From positions 1 to 64,000 of the forward strand of contig NZ_FOUB01000005.1 of the NCBI RefSeq assembly GCF_900114745.1: a stretch of DNA of 64,000 nucleotides, read 5' to 3'. This DNA comes from Nitrosomonas communis. GTDB lineage: Bacteria > Pseudomonadota > Gammaproteobacteria > Burkholderiales > Nitrosomonadaceae. The notes under the pieces were generated by a model. The model did no database searches. It was given only the letters and a program-made list of their open reading frames with translations, and had not been told where the DNA came from. Numbering within the stretch: the first letter of the stretch is position 1; each line of letters begins with the position of its first letter. The position numbers and the translations under genes were made by a program. Below, piece by piece: positions 11,998 to 21,279 of the stretch.

Positions 11998-12270
11998 TTA
12001 GCAAGTATGTTCTCTGCAGTAATCAACCATTGGGGATTGCTTTTTTGGATGGGATGATTCTTGTTCTGAACCTGAATCGGTTTCTTTTGACGATTCTGAG
12101 ATTTCTTTTTTAGTGGATGAATCAGATTGCTGTGCTGGTAGTATCAGATTATTGATGTTTGTGGATGAATTGGATGTATTAGATGTATTGGGTTTATCTT
12201 TTGCCGTGTCTGCTGCGAAACACGAAATACTGAAACTTAGTGCGACAATTAACAAAACTTTAGTAAACAT
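11998..12270 (-). CDS. Small exported low-complexity protein
   Basis: A 90-residue protein with a signal peptide (MFTKVLLIVALSFSISCFAA). The mature part is Ser/Thr/Asn/Glu-rich and disordered, ending in a short segment with two cysteines (YCREHTC). No family is recognised. It ends 23 bases before the carbonic anhydrase start on the same strand, so the two are probably an operon and both go to the periplasm. The biased composition means the coding call rests on the signal peptide and spacing. Confidence 0.55.
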   Translation of the reverse strand: MFTKVLLIVALSFSISCFAADTAKDKPNTSNTSNSSTNINNLILPAQQSDSSTKKEISESSKETDSGSEQESSHPKKQSPMVDYCREHTC

Positions 12271-12544
12271 AATAAAGCCCTTGTGTATTAAAAAAATATA
12301 TAAAAATAAATACTTAAATGGTAAATAATTAGCTCTCTAAGCCCTTCATTTATCTTCCTCTTAACCTATGTGACTAATTTTCCGTTCAAGTGACATGATC
12401 GGCTACAAATACAACATCTTTAGTCCTAACAGCTCAGCAATACTTCTACCAGAACAACTTTTTAATAAACATAGAACTTTTCTCCCTGGTAAAGAAATAA
12501 AGTAAAAATAGTGAAATCAAAATGAGGAAGCAGGAGCAATGCTG

Positions 12545-13045
12545 TCAATTTATATTTATCTTTCGTCCCAGAATATTGACTAAGCGCCATTCGAATTCTT
12601 GGGTGCCATCCGAATCCAAAACCATGGAAAGCGCACCTTTGGATAAGGGCAGTACTGTCACATCGATGCGGTATTCCTTCGTTTCAAGCGGAATTTCAGA
12701 GGATGTACCTATTATCTGTGAGGGAATCAGCTTTATAATGACTCGTTCGATAGCGTAATCTTTATTGCCGTTATAAATGCTGCCATTAAAGATTCCCCAA
12801 CCGAAACCGGCAGCAATCTTGATCTTATTCACCGCATCAGAGGGAAGCGTTATCACATTTGAATTGTCATCAGGAGAGGCTTCCTCGCACTGATTTCTCA
12901 ATTCATGTTTTTGATTGCTATTTTGTACAGAGGCTTTTAAGCAATGATCATAATCAGCTAAAGCTGGATTAGCGACAGTCGTATGAGGCCAGAGAGTAAT
13001 ACCGATCAGCATATACCTGGCTAGTAAAAATTGTTGCATTAACAA
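12545..13045 (-). CDS. Exported protein of unknown function
   Basis: A 166-residue protein starts with a hydrophobic segment (FLLARYMLIGITLWP, probable signal peptide with cleavage near TVANPA). Two cysteines follow (DHCLKAS and RNQCEEA), then a beta-rich domain with FGWGIFNGSIYNGN and the repeated EYRID/EFEWRL strands. It resembles short periplasmic proteins of undefined function; I do not recognise the family. The 274-base gap downstream to the carbonic anhydrase operon shows nothing else. Confidence 0.6.
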   Translation of the reverse strand: MLMQQFLLARYMLIGITLWPHTTVANPALADYDHCLKASVQNSNQKHELRNQCEEASPDDNSNVITLPSDAVNKIKIAAGFGWGIFNGSIYNGNKDYAIERVIIKLIPSQIIGTSSEIPLETKEYRIDVTVLPLSKGALSMVLDSDGTQEFEWRLVNILGRKININ

Positions 13046-13278
13046 ACTCCTTCTCTGTTCTTGCTCATCTATATCTTTGCTTTTGTATAAAGTACATTAC
13101 CTAAGCTAAATAAAATGTGAAGATGGAATAGTCTTAAACAGACTAAATGAAATTTTAAGTGGTAAATTTGTATCATAAGTGCATAACCCTTTTATCAAGC
13201 CGGAATGCTTGTCAGCCGAAGCAATCAAGAGCAAGATATGGTAAAAGGTATTCCGACATACTACTGACGGGAGACCTT

Positions 13279-14273
13279 ATGGCTTATGCACAACTTACCC
13301 TTGCGCAGAGGAATTATATCGAAATGCGCCTGAAATAAGGGGATTTGCAGAATCGGATAGCGCGGGATATGAACTGTTCTCAATCCACCATTAGCCGAGA
13401 ACTTGCACGGAACACAGGGCAGCGCGGTTACCGCCATATGCAGGCGAACAGGAAGGCCAAACAACGCCATACAAACAAACCCAAAGCCATTAAAATGACA
13501 ATGGAGCTGACGTGTCATATCGACATGCTGCTTCAGCAGTAGTAGAGTCCCGAGCAGATCAGTGGCAGGCTGAAACGGGAAGGTAAGAAGAGTGCCTGCC
13601 ATGAAACCATCTATCAGCATATCCTGAAGGATAAACAGGCAGGCGGTCAGCTATACCTGAACTTACGGCTACTATGCAAAAAAATACCGCAAACGCTATG
13701 GCAGTATCACAGGCTGCCGCAAGGGCATTCCTAATCGGATAGACATTGATAGACGCCCCGAGGTGGCAAACCGACGAGAACGGTTAGGTGACTGGGAAGC
13801 AGACACCATGATGGGCCAAGGACACAAGGGCGCATTAGTCACGCTGGACGAGCGCAAATCCAAGCTACATCTTGCCCTACCAGTGGCACACAAAACTGCA
13901 GAGGAGGTGATATGCGGTATCATTACCCTGCTGGGGATATTCAAGGATTAGGTGCATACCCTCACCTTTGACAATGGCAAGGAGTCCGCTAAGCATGAAG
14001 AAGTAGCGAATACTCTTGAATGTGAAACCTATTTTGCCAAACCCTATCACTCGTGAGAGCGTGGTCAGAATGAGAACGCCAATAGGCTGTTACGCCAATA
14101 CTTCCCAAAGCAATAGGGCTGCTGGATGTGACTGCCCAGCAGGTATCGGGGCTGTCCACAAACTTAACAGCAGGCTAAGAAAGCGCCTGGGGTTTAGGAC
14201 GCCTTACGAGATGTTCCGCGAATTGTCAGGCACAGATGCTGAAAAATTGGTGGGTTATGTACTTATTACTTGA
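13279..14273 (+). pseudogene. IS30-family transposase, heavily decayed
   Basis: The start reads MAYAQLTLAQRNYIEMRL and then a stop; further pieces in several frames give RIARDMNCSQSTISRELARN (helix-turn-helix), SPEQISGRL, RRERLGDWEADTMMGQGHKG (DDE domain, first Asp), TLTFDNGKESAKHEEV (second Asp) and ERGQNENANRLLRQYFPK (the Glu region). The order is that of a complete IS30 transposase, but at least five in-frame stops and several frameshifts break it. It is full length and dead, which suggests old insertion and point decay rather than deletion. Confidence 0.88.
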
Positions 14274-14285
14274 ATTCAAGAGATA

Positions 14286-14480
14286 TTATTTTTTAATATT
14301 ACTCAGAAATACGCTTTTTAGTAGTAAAGTGAACAAAAAAGGAATAAAACTCATCCCTGTTACCCAATAATGCTCATAAGTGAATTGATCGCCTTCATCC
14401 ATTATGATATACGTAAAAAAGATACCGACGGGTGCAATCAATGAAAGGAATTGAATCAATAAAAATAGTCTTTTAATCAT
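14286..14480 (-). CDS. Small two-span membrane protein
   Basis: A 64-residue frame with two hydrophobic segments (LFLLIQFLSLIAPVGIFFTYI and WVTGMSFIPFLFTLLLKSVFL) joined by an acidic loop. It ends in lysines, consistent with a small inner-membrane protein. No family is recognised. It lies just beyond the IS30 remnant with its 3' end at the element border, so it could be the leftover of a longer gene. Confidence 0.4.
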   Translation of the reverse strand: MIKRLFLLIQFLSLIAPVGIFFTYIIMDEGDQFTYEHYWVTGMSFIPFLFTLLLKSVFLSNIKK

Positions 14481-14611
14481 ATGGGGTTATCTTATATATT
14501 AATTTCTATCAGTTATTATAAACTTGATAGATTCCTGTATAGTCAAAGTAATTTGAGTTTAGTATAAAAAAAGAATAAAAGGCTTGTGAATCTTCCTGTG
14601 TGTGAGACAAA

Positions 14612-14935
14612 ATGGAAGTTATACTTATTATCACCAATTTTCCTGACAAAACGAGCGCGTTAACGCTTGCTCAAAAACTCATTGAACGTCGAGCTGCAGC
14701 GTGCATCAATATTTTGGCCGAATCCACTTCAATATACCGATGGCAGGGAGAGACTGAAATAAGCAATGAAATACCTGTCTTAATCAAAACATTAGCCAAA
14801 CATTATACGATGGTGGAAGAAATCATTAAAGCCATCCATCCTTATGAACTCCCTGAGATTATTGCAGTCCCTGTAAAGTTGGGATTGCCTGCATATATGC
14901 AGTGGGTTGCCGGTGAAGTGACCGATCATTCTTGA
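14612..14935 (+). CDS. cutA: Divalent-cation tolerance protein CutA
   Basis: A 107-residue trimeric protein linked to copper and other divalent-metal tolerance. It shows the family's TNFPDKTSALTLAQKLIERR, AACINILAESTSIYRWQGE and HPYELPEIIAVPV segments at normal length. It is 34 bases upstream of dsbD; cutA-dsbD linkage is common in proteobacteria. The conserved Cys (AACINI) is present. Confidence 0.94.
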   Translation: MEVILIITNFPDKTSALTLAQKLIERRAAACINILAESTSIYRWQGETEISNEIPVLIKTLAKHYTMVEEIIKAIHPYELPEIIAVPVKLGLPAYMQWVAGEVTDHS

Positions 14936-14969
14936 ATTAGCAATATAAAAAAACAAATTTGGGTCAGCT

Positions 14970-16919
14970 ATGCGTTTAATTCCTATGCGTTTAATTCAAT
15001 TTTTTTTGATTTTATTTATTCTTATTAGCACAAATGTAGTGGCTGAAGAAGAAAAACGCTCCAGCGTACTATCGGTCTTGCAGAAATTAGGTGCGAGCTT
15101 TGGGCAAGCAGAACAGGAGTTGCTGCCTCCGGATGAGGCATTTAAATTTTCAATCGAGGTGCGAGATGAGCGTACGCTCATTGCCAATCTTATTCCTGCA
15201 AAAGACTATTACCTTTATCGCGATAAAATTACCTTTGAGCCGAAAAGTGATGGTATCCATATAGAAAAAATCACATTACCACCCGGCAAGATGAAGGAGG
15301 ATCAGACCTTTGGTAAGACGGAAGTTTATTATCAGCCTATCCAGGCAGTTATTTCATTAAAACGAGAGGTGCCAGCTGCAAACCAGCTTTCTCTTGCCGC
15401 AACTTATCAGGGATGTAATGAACCGGTTGGTGTGTGCTATGCACCGATCAAAAAAGAAAGCGATATTACCCTGCCGACAATCAAAACAGCTTTAAATACA
15501 GTTGCTGAGACGATTAGTAGCAGTGCAGCGGCTGCGAATGTGGATGCTGCTGCAGAATTGTTCCAAACACCCGCAGGCTTACCAGCCATTGAAACTGAGT
15601 CGTACAAAATCGAGCAAATGTTTGCGAGTGGTAATTTCTGGTTGATATTGACCGGTTTTTTTGGCATAGGCTTGTTGCTTGCTTTTACGCCATGCGTTTT
15701 TCCCATGTTTCCAATTTTATCCGGCATCATTGCCAATAGAAGTCAGCATCTTACCAAGCGACGTGGCCTTATTCTTGCGCTGGCTTATGTCCTGGGAATG
15801 GCGATTGCTTATGCCATTGCAGGCATTGCGGCCGGCTTATCAGGAGCGATGCTATCTGCGGCTTTGCAAAACGCCTGGGTACTAGGTACCTTTGCGCTGA
15901 TCTTTATCCTACTAGCTTTTTCGATGTTTGGCTTTTATGAATTGCAGCTACCTAGTTTTCTCCAGAGCAAGCTTTCAGAAGAAGCTGGACATTTGAGAGG
16001 AGGGCATTTATCTGGTGTCTTTGGCATGGGAGCGTTGTCTGCCTTGATTGTCAGTCCTTGTGTAGCTGCTCCCCTTGCCGGTGCGCTGCTCTATATCAGT
16101 CAGACTCGCGATGTCGTATTGGGTGGCTCGTCATTATTTATGATGGCACTGGGTATGGGTGTACCGCTGCTATTATTGGGTGCTTCAGCGGGTGCGTTGC
16201 TACCTAAATCAGGCCCATGGATGGAGTCAATCAAGCAATTTTTCGGTGTTCTGTTATTGGCGGTTGCTATCTGGCTGATATCACCGGTGATTTCTGAAGT
16301 CGCTCATATGTTGCTATGGGCTGCGCTACTCATCATCTCAGCGATTTATCTGCATGCGATCGATCCACTACCTGAAAGAGCATCTGGCTTCAGAAAATTT
16401 CTTAAAGGCATAGGAGTCATTACGTTACTGACCGGGATTGCCTTTTTGATCGGCGTGTTGTCTGGCAGCCGGGATATTCTGCAGCCTCTCTCAAAATTGA
16501 GTATTGCTGGTGCAGGAAACAATGAAACGGTGCAGTCTGCGGGATTAAATCAAGCTGACCATCTGCCATTTCAGCGGATAAAAACAATTGCTGAGCTTGA
16601 TGAGGTTATCCAGCAATCAAAAAATAAATACATTATGGTGGATTTTTATGCTGACTGGTGTATCTCCTGCAAGGAAATGGAGCGCTTCACATTTACTGAT
16701 GCAAGCGTGCAGGCTCGGCTGAAAGATGTGGTTTTATTGCAAGTAGATGTGACTGCCGGAACACCGGATGATGCAGCGCTACTGAAACGTTTCAAACTGT
16801 TTGGTCCGCCCGGAATTCTATTTCTTGACCATCAAGGGAACGAGGTACCGAACATCAAAATTATTGGCTATCTTAATAAGGAAGATTTTCTAACTGTATT
16901 GAATGCAGTATTGATTTAG
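14970..16919 (+). CDS. dsbD: Thiol:disulfide interchange protein DsbD
   Basis: A 649-residue inner-membrane reductase that carries electrons from cytosolic thioredoxin to the periplasm. It has a signal peptide; a periplasmic alpha domain with the redox pair in TYQGCNEPVGVCYAP; an eight-span membrane domain with the key cysteines in LLAFTPCVFPMFP and ALIVSPCVAAPLAG; and a C-terminal thioredoxin domain with WCISCKEME. All six catalytic cysteines are present. The N-terminal codons are duplicated (MRLIP then MRLIQ), so the start may be 14970 or 14985. It leads a probable operon with the TlpA-like protein and a DUF2784 protein. Confidence 0.95.
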   Translation: MRLIPMRLIQFFLILFILISTNVVAEEEKRSSVLSVLQKLGASFGQAEQELLPPDEAFKFSIEVRDERTLIANLIPAKDYYLYRDKITFEPKSDGIHIEKITLPPGKMKEDQTFGKTEVYYQPIQAVISLKREVPAANQLSLAATYQGCNEPVGVCYAPIKKESDITLPTIKTALNTVAETISSSAAAANVDAAAELFQTPAGLPAIETESYKIEQMFASGNFWLILTGFFGIGLLLAFTPCVFPMFPILSGIIANRSQHLTKRRGLILALAYVLGMAIAYAIAGIAAGLSGAMLSAALQNAWVLGTFALIFILLAFSMFGFYELQLPSFLQSKLSEEAGHLRGGHLSGVFGMGALSALIVSPCVAAPLAGALLYISQTRDVVLGGSSLFMMALGMGVPLLLLGASAGALLPKSGPWMESIKQFFGVLLLAVAIWLISPVISEVAHMLLWAALLIISAIYLHAIDPLPERASGFRKFLKGIGVITLLTGIAFLIGVLSGSRDILQPLSKLSIAGAGNNETVQSAGLNQADHLPFQRIKTIAELDEVIQQSKNKYIMVDFYADWCISCKEMERFTFTDASVQARLKDVVLLQVDVTAGTPDDAALLKRFKLFGPPGILFLDHQGNEVPNIKIIGYLNKEDFLTVLNAVLI

Positions 16920-16961
16920 CCTATCTGACTTACCGTTTATTTATCAACAAGGAAAGATTGC

Positions 16962-17501
16962 ATGTCAAAGCTAGGCAAGTGGTTGCTTTATGTTGCTATC
17001 GCTTTTGGAGCGATAACTGCAGGATTTATGTTCAAGTCTTATCAGATGAACCCACAGTTGAGTGGCACCGAAAAGCAAGCGGGTGTGGAAGCGTTCTTTT
17101 CTGCTAATTTGCCAGATATCGAAGGCAATACGCAGTCTTTCTCTCAATGGCGCGGAAATGTGTTGCTCGTAAATTTCTGGGCTACCTGGTGCACACCCTG
17201 TCGTGAAGAAATACCAGAATTTATTGAAACACAAGATAAATTTCGCGAACAGGGGTTGGTTGTAGTAGGCATTGCTATCGATCAAAAAGAAAGGGTAGAC
17301 GCGTTTAGTAAAGAATTTGCTATTAATTATCCTGTCGTGGTGGGGGATTTAGATGCTTTTTCACTCGCAGAGGCAATGGGTAATCCGCAAGGTGCGCTAC
17401 CTTACACAGTGATGATCAATCGTACGGGAGAAATTGTTGATACTCATTTAGGCCGCATCCACATGGATAAAGTCGAAAAAGTACTGAAACCTTTGCTATA
17501 A
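16962..17501 (+). CDS. TlpA/ResA-like membrane-anchored thioredoxin
   Basis: A 179-residue protein with one N-terminal membrane segment (WLLYVAIAFGAITAGFMF) and a periplasmic thioredoxin domain with NFWATWCTPCREEIPEF. The active-site CTPC and the later cis-Pro region (GALPYTVMI) are intact. Such proteins reduce apocytochrome c or copper-site cysteines, receiving electrons from DsbD, whose gene ends 42 bases upstream. That fits a bacterium rich in c-type cytochromes. Confidence 0.9.
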   Translation: MSKLGKWLLYVAIAFGAITAGFMFKSYQMNPQLSGTEKQAGVEAFFSANLPDIEGNTQSFSQWRGNVLLVNFWATWCTPCREEIPEFIETQDKFREQGLVVVGIAIDQKERVDAFSKEFAINYPVVVGDLDAFSLAEAMGNPQGALPYTVMINRTGEIVDTHLGRIHMDKVEKVLKPLL

Positions 17502-17503
17502 CT

Positions 17504-17899
17504 TTGGAAGGGATGCAGTTAGCGGACATTATATTGATCATTCATTTTTTGTTCGTGCTATTCGTTGTGGCTAGTCTTCCTCTTATTTGGATGGGTGAGT
17601 GGCTGCATCTAAAATTTGCCCGAAATTTTGTATTTCGACTCACCCATCTTGCAGCCATACTGTTTGTTGTGGGTGAGTCGCTGATAGGTATTATTTGCCC
17701 GCTGACGAGTTGGGAAAACGAGTTGCGTGGAATCAAATCAGAGCAAAGCTTTATCCAGTACTGGTTACATCGAATGCTATATTATGATTTTCCTGAAGGC
17801 GTACTCACGGCAAGCTATGTAGTATTTGCGCTTTTAGTTGCTATCACTTTCAAGTTTGTTCCACCAGATATTCCCAGAAAATTCAAGTTTAAGCGCTAG
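17504..17899 (+). CDS. DUF2784 membrane protein
   Basis: A 131-residue protein with four hydrophobic segments and the DUF2784 wording (HFLFVLFVV, CPLTSWENELR, YYDFPEG). The function is unknown. The open frame begins at TTG 17504, only two bases after the previous stop, but ATG 17513 is the likelier start although its GGAAGGG is unusually close. It probably belongs to the dsbD operon and is convergent with ttcA, twelve bases away. Confidence 0.85.
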   Translation: MEGMQLADIILIIHFLFVLFVVASLPLIWMGEWLHLKFARNFVFRLTHLAAILFVVGESLIGIICPLTSWENELRGIKSEQSFIQYWLHRMLYYDFPEGVLTASYVVFALLVAITFKFVPPDIPRKFKFKR

Positions 17900-17910
17900 T
17901 GATTTGAGGT

Positions 17911-18822
17911 CTAATCACTTTCTATTTCGTTTAAGTTATTTTTGGTCAGAGGAAGGAGCTCTGCAATCGGTGGTTCAAATATTTCTTCATCAAAAGCCTT
18001 ATCCCCATCAGCAATGGGAGTACCATTTGGTTTGAGCTCTTGGAAATCATAGCGCGCATTGTCTGCTAAGTGAGATAATTGCACATTCTGAAGCGCAGTA
18101 AACATCGTTTCAAGTCTTCCCGGGAATTTTTTATCCCATTGCTGCATCATTTCTTTGATTACCTGGCGTTGCATATTTTTTTGGGAACCACACAAGTTAC
18201 AGGGAATAATTGGAAAATTCTCAATTTCAGCGTAAGTTGCTAGATCCTTTTCTTTGCAATAGGCCAATGGGCGAATAACGATATGATGACCGTCATCACT
18301 AATGAGCTTGGGCGGCATTGCTTTAAGCTTGCCGCCATAAAACATGTTGAGGAAAAAAGTTTCGAGTATGTCGTCTCTATGATGACCCAAAGCTATTTTG
18401 GTCGCGCCAAGTTCAGTTGCCACACGATAAAGTACGCCGCGGCGTAAACGGGAACATAAACTGCATGTGGTTTTCCCTTCAGCAATCACCCGTTTGACTA
18501 CACTATAGGTATCCTGCTCAACAATGCGAAATGGCATGCCAATTTGAGTGAGATATTCCGGTAGTACATGCTCAGGGAAACCAGGTTGTTTCTGATCCAG
18601 GTTGACGGCAATCAGTTCAAAATCCAAGGGAGCATGTGCCTGAAGATTGCGCAAAATATCGAGCAGCGCGTAGCTATCTTTCCCCCCCGATAAACAAACC
18701 ATCACCCGGTCACCGGGTTCGATCATATTAAAATCAAAGATGGCCGTGCCTACCAGGCGACGTAATCGTTTACGAAGTTTGTTGGTGTTATATTGCACTT
18801 TTTTGGATAAGGGTTCCATCAT
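17911..18822 (-). CDS. ttcA: tRNA 2-thiocytidine(32) synthetase TtcA
   Basis: A 303-residue ATP-dependent enzyme that thiolates C32 of certain tRNAs using a [4Fe-4S] cluster. It has the PP-loop [13 protein letters not shown] (about residue 43), the first cluster CxxC in [12 protein letters not shown] (about residue 122) and the second in [11 protein letters not shown] (about residue 210). Length is close to the E. coli enzyme. Start ATG 18822 or the next codon (MMEPLSKK). Confidence 0.95.
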   Translation of the reverse strand: MMEPLSKKVQYNTNKLRKRLRRLVGTAIFDFNMIEPGDRVMVCLSGGKDSYALLDILRNLQAHAPLDFELIAVNLDQKQPGFPEHVLPEYLTQIGMPFRIVEQDTYSVVKRVIAEGKTTCSLCSRLRRGVLYRVATELGATKIALGHHRDDILETFFLNMFYGGKLKAMPPKLISDDGHHIVIRPLAYCKEKDLATYAEIENFPIIPCNLCGSQKNMQRQVIKEMMQQWDKKFPGRLETMFTALQNVQLSHLADNARYDFQELKPNGTPIADGDKAFDEEIFEPPIAELLPLTKNNLNEIESD

Positions 18823-18992
18823 AAGAAATGTTGTAGTGTGAAAGTTCTAAAATACCTTATGGGTTATATCACTATTGTCGCCACAAATTAAAGATAAATA
18901 GTTTAACAGCTGGAACAATAAAACAGTGACGCGTTCTAACAATTGGATTTAAAATCACAGTTTTGTACCATGAGCACAGAGGACAGAATTAT

Positions 18993-19460
18993 ATGAAGAA
19001 GCGTATAACAGTATTCTTCGCGTTTATGATGTTCTGGGTGGTGAGTGTATCGGCTGGTTTGAATCACAATCAACATGGTATAAATCCTTCGATCATTGGT
19101 AAGCCAGGTGATCCTGTCAACGTGACACGTACGATAGAAATAAAGACAATGGATAATCACTTTTTACCTTCCAGGATTAATGTGAAACAAGGTGAAACTA
19201 TCAAATTTATTGTTAAGAATGAAGGTATGAGGCGACATGAAATGGTTATTGATTCATTGGAAAATTTAAAGAAGCACGCCCAAATGATGCGTTCAAACCC
19301 TGGCTTAATCAGTGAAGGTCCCAACTCTGTTGATATGCTGCCACGTGAGCAAAAAGAGCTCGTATGGCATTTTACAGAAAGTGGTATAGTTAATTTTGCT
19401 TGTGGTTATCCTGGACATTTCAAAGGGATGCGCGGCAAGATATATGTGGAGATGAAATGA
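18993..19460 (+). CDS. Exported cupredoxin (CopI-like blue copper protein)
   Basis: A 155-residue periplasmic protein with a signal peptide (KKRITVFFAFMMFWVVSVSAG). The type-1 copper ligands are visible: His in GMRRHEMV, then Cys, His and Met in NFACGYPGHFKGM. This pattern fits the plastocyanin-like cupredoxins linked to copper tolerance. I chose ATG 18993, with AGAGGA upstream, over the in-frame ATG ten codons earlier. Its stop overlaps the start of the DUF411 gene by four bases (ATGA), so they are co-translated. Confidence 0.85.
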   Translation: MKKRITVFFAFMMFWVVSVSAGLNHNQHGINPSIIGKPGDPVNVTRTIEIKTMDNHFLPSRINVKQGETIKFIVKNEGMRRHEMVIDSLENLKKHAQMMRSNPGLISEGPNSVDMLPREQKELVWHFTESGIVNFACGYPGHFKGMRGKIYVEMK

Positions 19461-19924
19461 GAATACAAATTAATCGATCTTTGTTGAAATCGATGATGGC
19501 AGGTGCATTAGCCTTAACAGCATTGTCGACTTTCGCTGCTGAGACAGTTGAAGTTTATAAAAGCCCGACATGTGGCTGTTGCTCAAAATGGGTTGATCAT
19601 CTGAGAGATAATGGGTTTACTGTTAATACACATGATGTTGGTAATAAAGAGGCAAGAGCGCGCGCAGGTATCTCTCCTTCTTTAGGCTCTTGCCATACCG
19701 CCTTGGTCAACGGCTACGCCATTGAAGGTCATGTTCCTGCACGCGATATCAAGCGGCTTCTGCGAGAGCGCCCTCAAGCTGTTGGCCTGGCAGTTCCTGA
19801 TATGCCCCATGGTTCCCCGGGTATGGAAGGCGCACGTAGCGATCCTTACGATGTGCTTCTGGTCAAACAAAAAGGCGATCAACGACGTGATGCCGCCGTT
19901 TATAGCAGCTATCCTTCTAAATAA
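19457..19924 (+). CDS. DUF411 periplasmic metal-binding protein
   Basis: A 155-residue exported protein (signal peptide SMMAGALALTALSTFAA). The core YKSPTCGCCSKWVDHLRDNGF with a CxCC motif, then GSCHTALVNGYAIEGHVPA and VPDMPHGSPGME, is diagnostic of DUF411, seen with copper and silver resistance genes. The thioredoxin-like fold with a third Cys (GSCHT) suggests metal or thiol chemistry. It starts in the stop codon of the cupredoxin gene, and the cytochrome c gene follows. Confidence 0.9.
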   Translation: MRIQINRSLLKSMMAGALALTALSTFAAETVEVYKSPTCGCCSKWVDHLRDNGFTVNTHDVGNKEARARAGISPSLGSCHTALVNGYAIEGHVPARDIKRLLRERPQAVGLAVPDMPHGSPGMEGARSDPYDVLLVKQKGDQRRDAAVYSSYPSK

Positions 19925-19984
19925 AAAGCTATAAGTAAAATCGGATAAGTCTTTATTACAACTAAAAGATTTTTGCTTTTTTAT

Positions 19985-20479
19985 ATGCTTATGTGGCTTG
20001 AAAAGAAAAAGTGTTTGCTGCCGACATTAGCGATAAGTGGATTTATTTTAATGTCGGGTTGTACCGATTCTATTTCTACTGCCAATAAGCTTCTGCAGCA
20101 GATCCAGCAAGGACAGACTGAAATAGTTGAGCGAAATTTTGATCCCGCCCAGATTACTCGAGGGCGGGCAATTTTCCGCGAGAATTGTGCTGTTTGTCAT
20201 GGACCAAATGCTGAAGCAACACCCAATTGGAGGAAGCCATTGGAAAATGGGCGGTACCCGCCGCCTCCTTTGGATGGCACGGCGCATGCTTGGCATCATT
20301 CGACTGAGGAATTGAAACGTTTTATTTTAAAGGGTGGCCCTCCTGGAGAGGGCCGTATGCCCGGCTGGGAAGGTAAACTTACAGAACAGGAAATAGATGA
20401 TATTCTTGTTTGGATTAAGTCTTTATGGCCGAATGAAGTATATGATACTTGGTATAAACGAATTGAGCATCGGCAATAA
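19985..20479 (+). CDS. Lipid-anchored mono-heme cytochrome c
   Basis: About 164 residues with a lipobox-like LMSGC near the N-terminus and one heme site, ENCAVCHGPNAEA. A later GEGRMPGWEGKLTEQEIDDI gives the probable axial Met (RMPGW), as in class I cytochromes. It lies 60 bases after DUF411, so cupredoxin, DUF411 and cytochrome may be a copper-inducible redox unit. The start could be ATG 19985 or 19991; no clear ribosome-binding site separates them. Confidence 0.85.
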   Translation: MLMWLEKKKCLLPTLAISGFILMSGCTDSISTANKLLQQIQQGQTEIVERNFDPAQITRGRAIFRENCAVCHGPNAEATPNWRKPLENGRYPPPPLDGTAHAWHHSTEELKRFILKGGPPGEGRMPGWEGKLTEQEIDDILVWIKSLWPNEVYDTWYKRIEHRQ

Positions 20480-20566
20480 TTTGTTTTATTAAGCATAAGC
20501 AAACTGACTTCGATAAAAAAGCAGTCTGGCTTCTGTTTTTCTTAAGCGTGCGTTAAATAGATAGTT

Positions 20567-20669
20567 ATTCCATTTCTACATCAAAACTGACTTTGTCGGT
20601 TTCACCTTGCCGTATAATTTACACTGTCTGCGGCTTGCCTTCGCGTGATTTTTGATTTGGAAATGGAAT
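20567..20669. repeat. Inverted-repeat element (MITE-like), copy 3
   Basis: A 103-bp copy: ATTCCATTTCTACATCAAAA on the left and TTTTGATTTGGAAATGGAAT on the right, flanked by TA on both sides (TA-TTCC and GGAA-TA). It touches the IS630 remnant that follows. Confidence 0.88.
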
Positions 20670-21125
20670 AAGTAGCTGCGAGCGGATGTCTTGCGCTTTA
20701 AACATGCATCCAATGCTTGCTTGATTTCGCTCACAATCAAACTACCTCCTACCGATGCTTTTTCTATAAAGGGCGCCAGAAAAGCAACTTCTTCTTCATG
20801 GAAAAGGTTCTCGCGCCGTCTTCCACCACGGGTGGGCTTTTGGCTGTATCATGTATGCCGCCATTGCTGATAAGACGCAATCGAAGCTGGCACGCCCAGC
20901 CTATTGATCCACCTATTGCTGTAGCTGTCCGCTCCATTTATAAGCCAAGTTCCAAAGGTAGTACTACAGCCTGTGCTTGTTTTAATTCTTCAATTTTCGT
21001 GCATCAACCAACAAATCTTTTGCTTGTTCCAGAACTTCTTTACCACTGGCTACTCGTGCCATTACCATACTTCCTTTGATAAACTGCTTCTATCATTTCA
21101 CTTATGAAGTAGAAGTAGAATTACT
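20670..21125 (-). mobile_element. IS630-family transposase, 5' remnant
   Basis: Read on the minus strand, from about 21065 downwards, it gives MARVASGKEVLEQAKDLL, then LPLELGL, a stop, ERTATAIGGSIGWACQLRL, and in another frame GRRRENLFHEEEVAF followed by LAPFIEKASVGGSLIVSEIK. This is the N-terminal helix-turn-helix and winged-helix part of IS630-type transposases. The DDE domain is absent: the fragment stops where MITE copy 3 begins. The outer end (21081-21120) holds a near-palindrome that recurs alone at 63338-63392 and is probably the IS terminal repeat. Confidence 0.65.
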
Positions 21126-21149
21126 CAGTATTTAATAATGAGTGACTGA

Positions 21150-21225
21150 TGGCGCGCCCAACACGATTCGAACGTGTGACCCCCGCCTTCGGAGGGCGGT
21201 ACTCTATCCACTGAGCTATGAGCGC
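21150..21225 (-). tRNA. tRNA-Arg (anticodon CCG)
   Basis: A 76-base cloverleaf on the minus strand: acceptor GCGCTCA pairs with TGGGCGC, the D arm is GCTCAGTGGATAGAGT, the anticodon stem CCGCC/GGCGG holds loop CTCCGAA with anticodon CCG, and the T arm is ACACG-TTCGAAT-CGTGT. The CCA end is encoded. It reads CGG codons. IS and MITE remnants lie just downstream of its 3' end, a common integration side. Confidence 0.95.
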
Positions 21226-21279
21226 TTAAAACTTTAAATTCCAATTATGGAATTACGATAAAGAAAAATCCGTCTGGAT

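Noticed and set aside
20717-21079. 120-codon open frame on the plus strand
   Set aside because: It is the antisense of the IS630 transposase remnant, which is recognisable on the minus strand.
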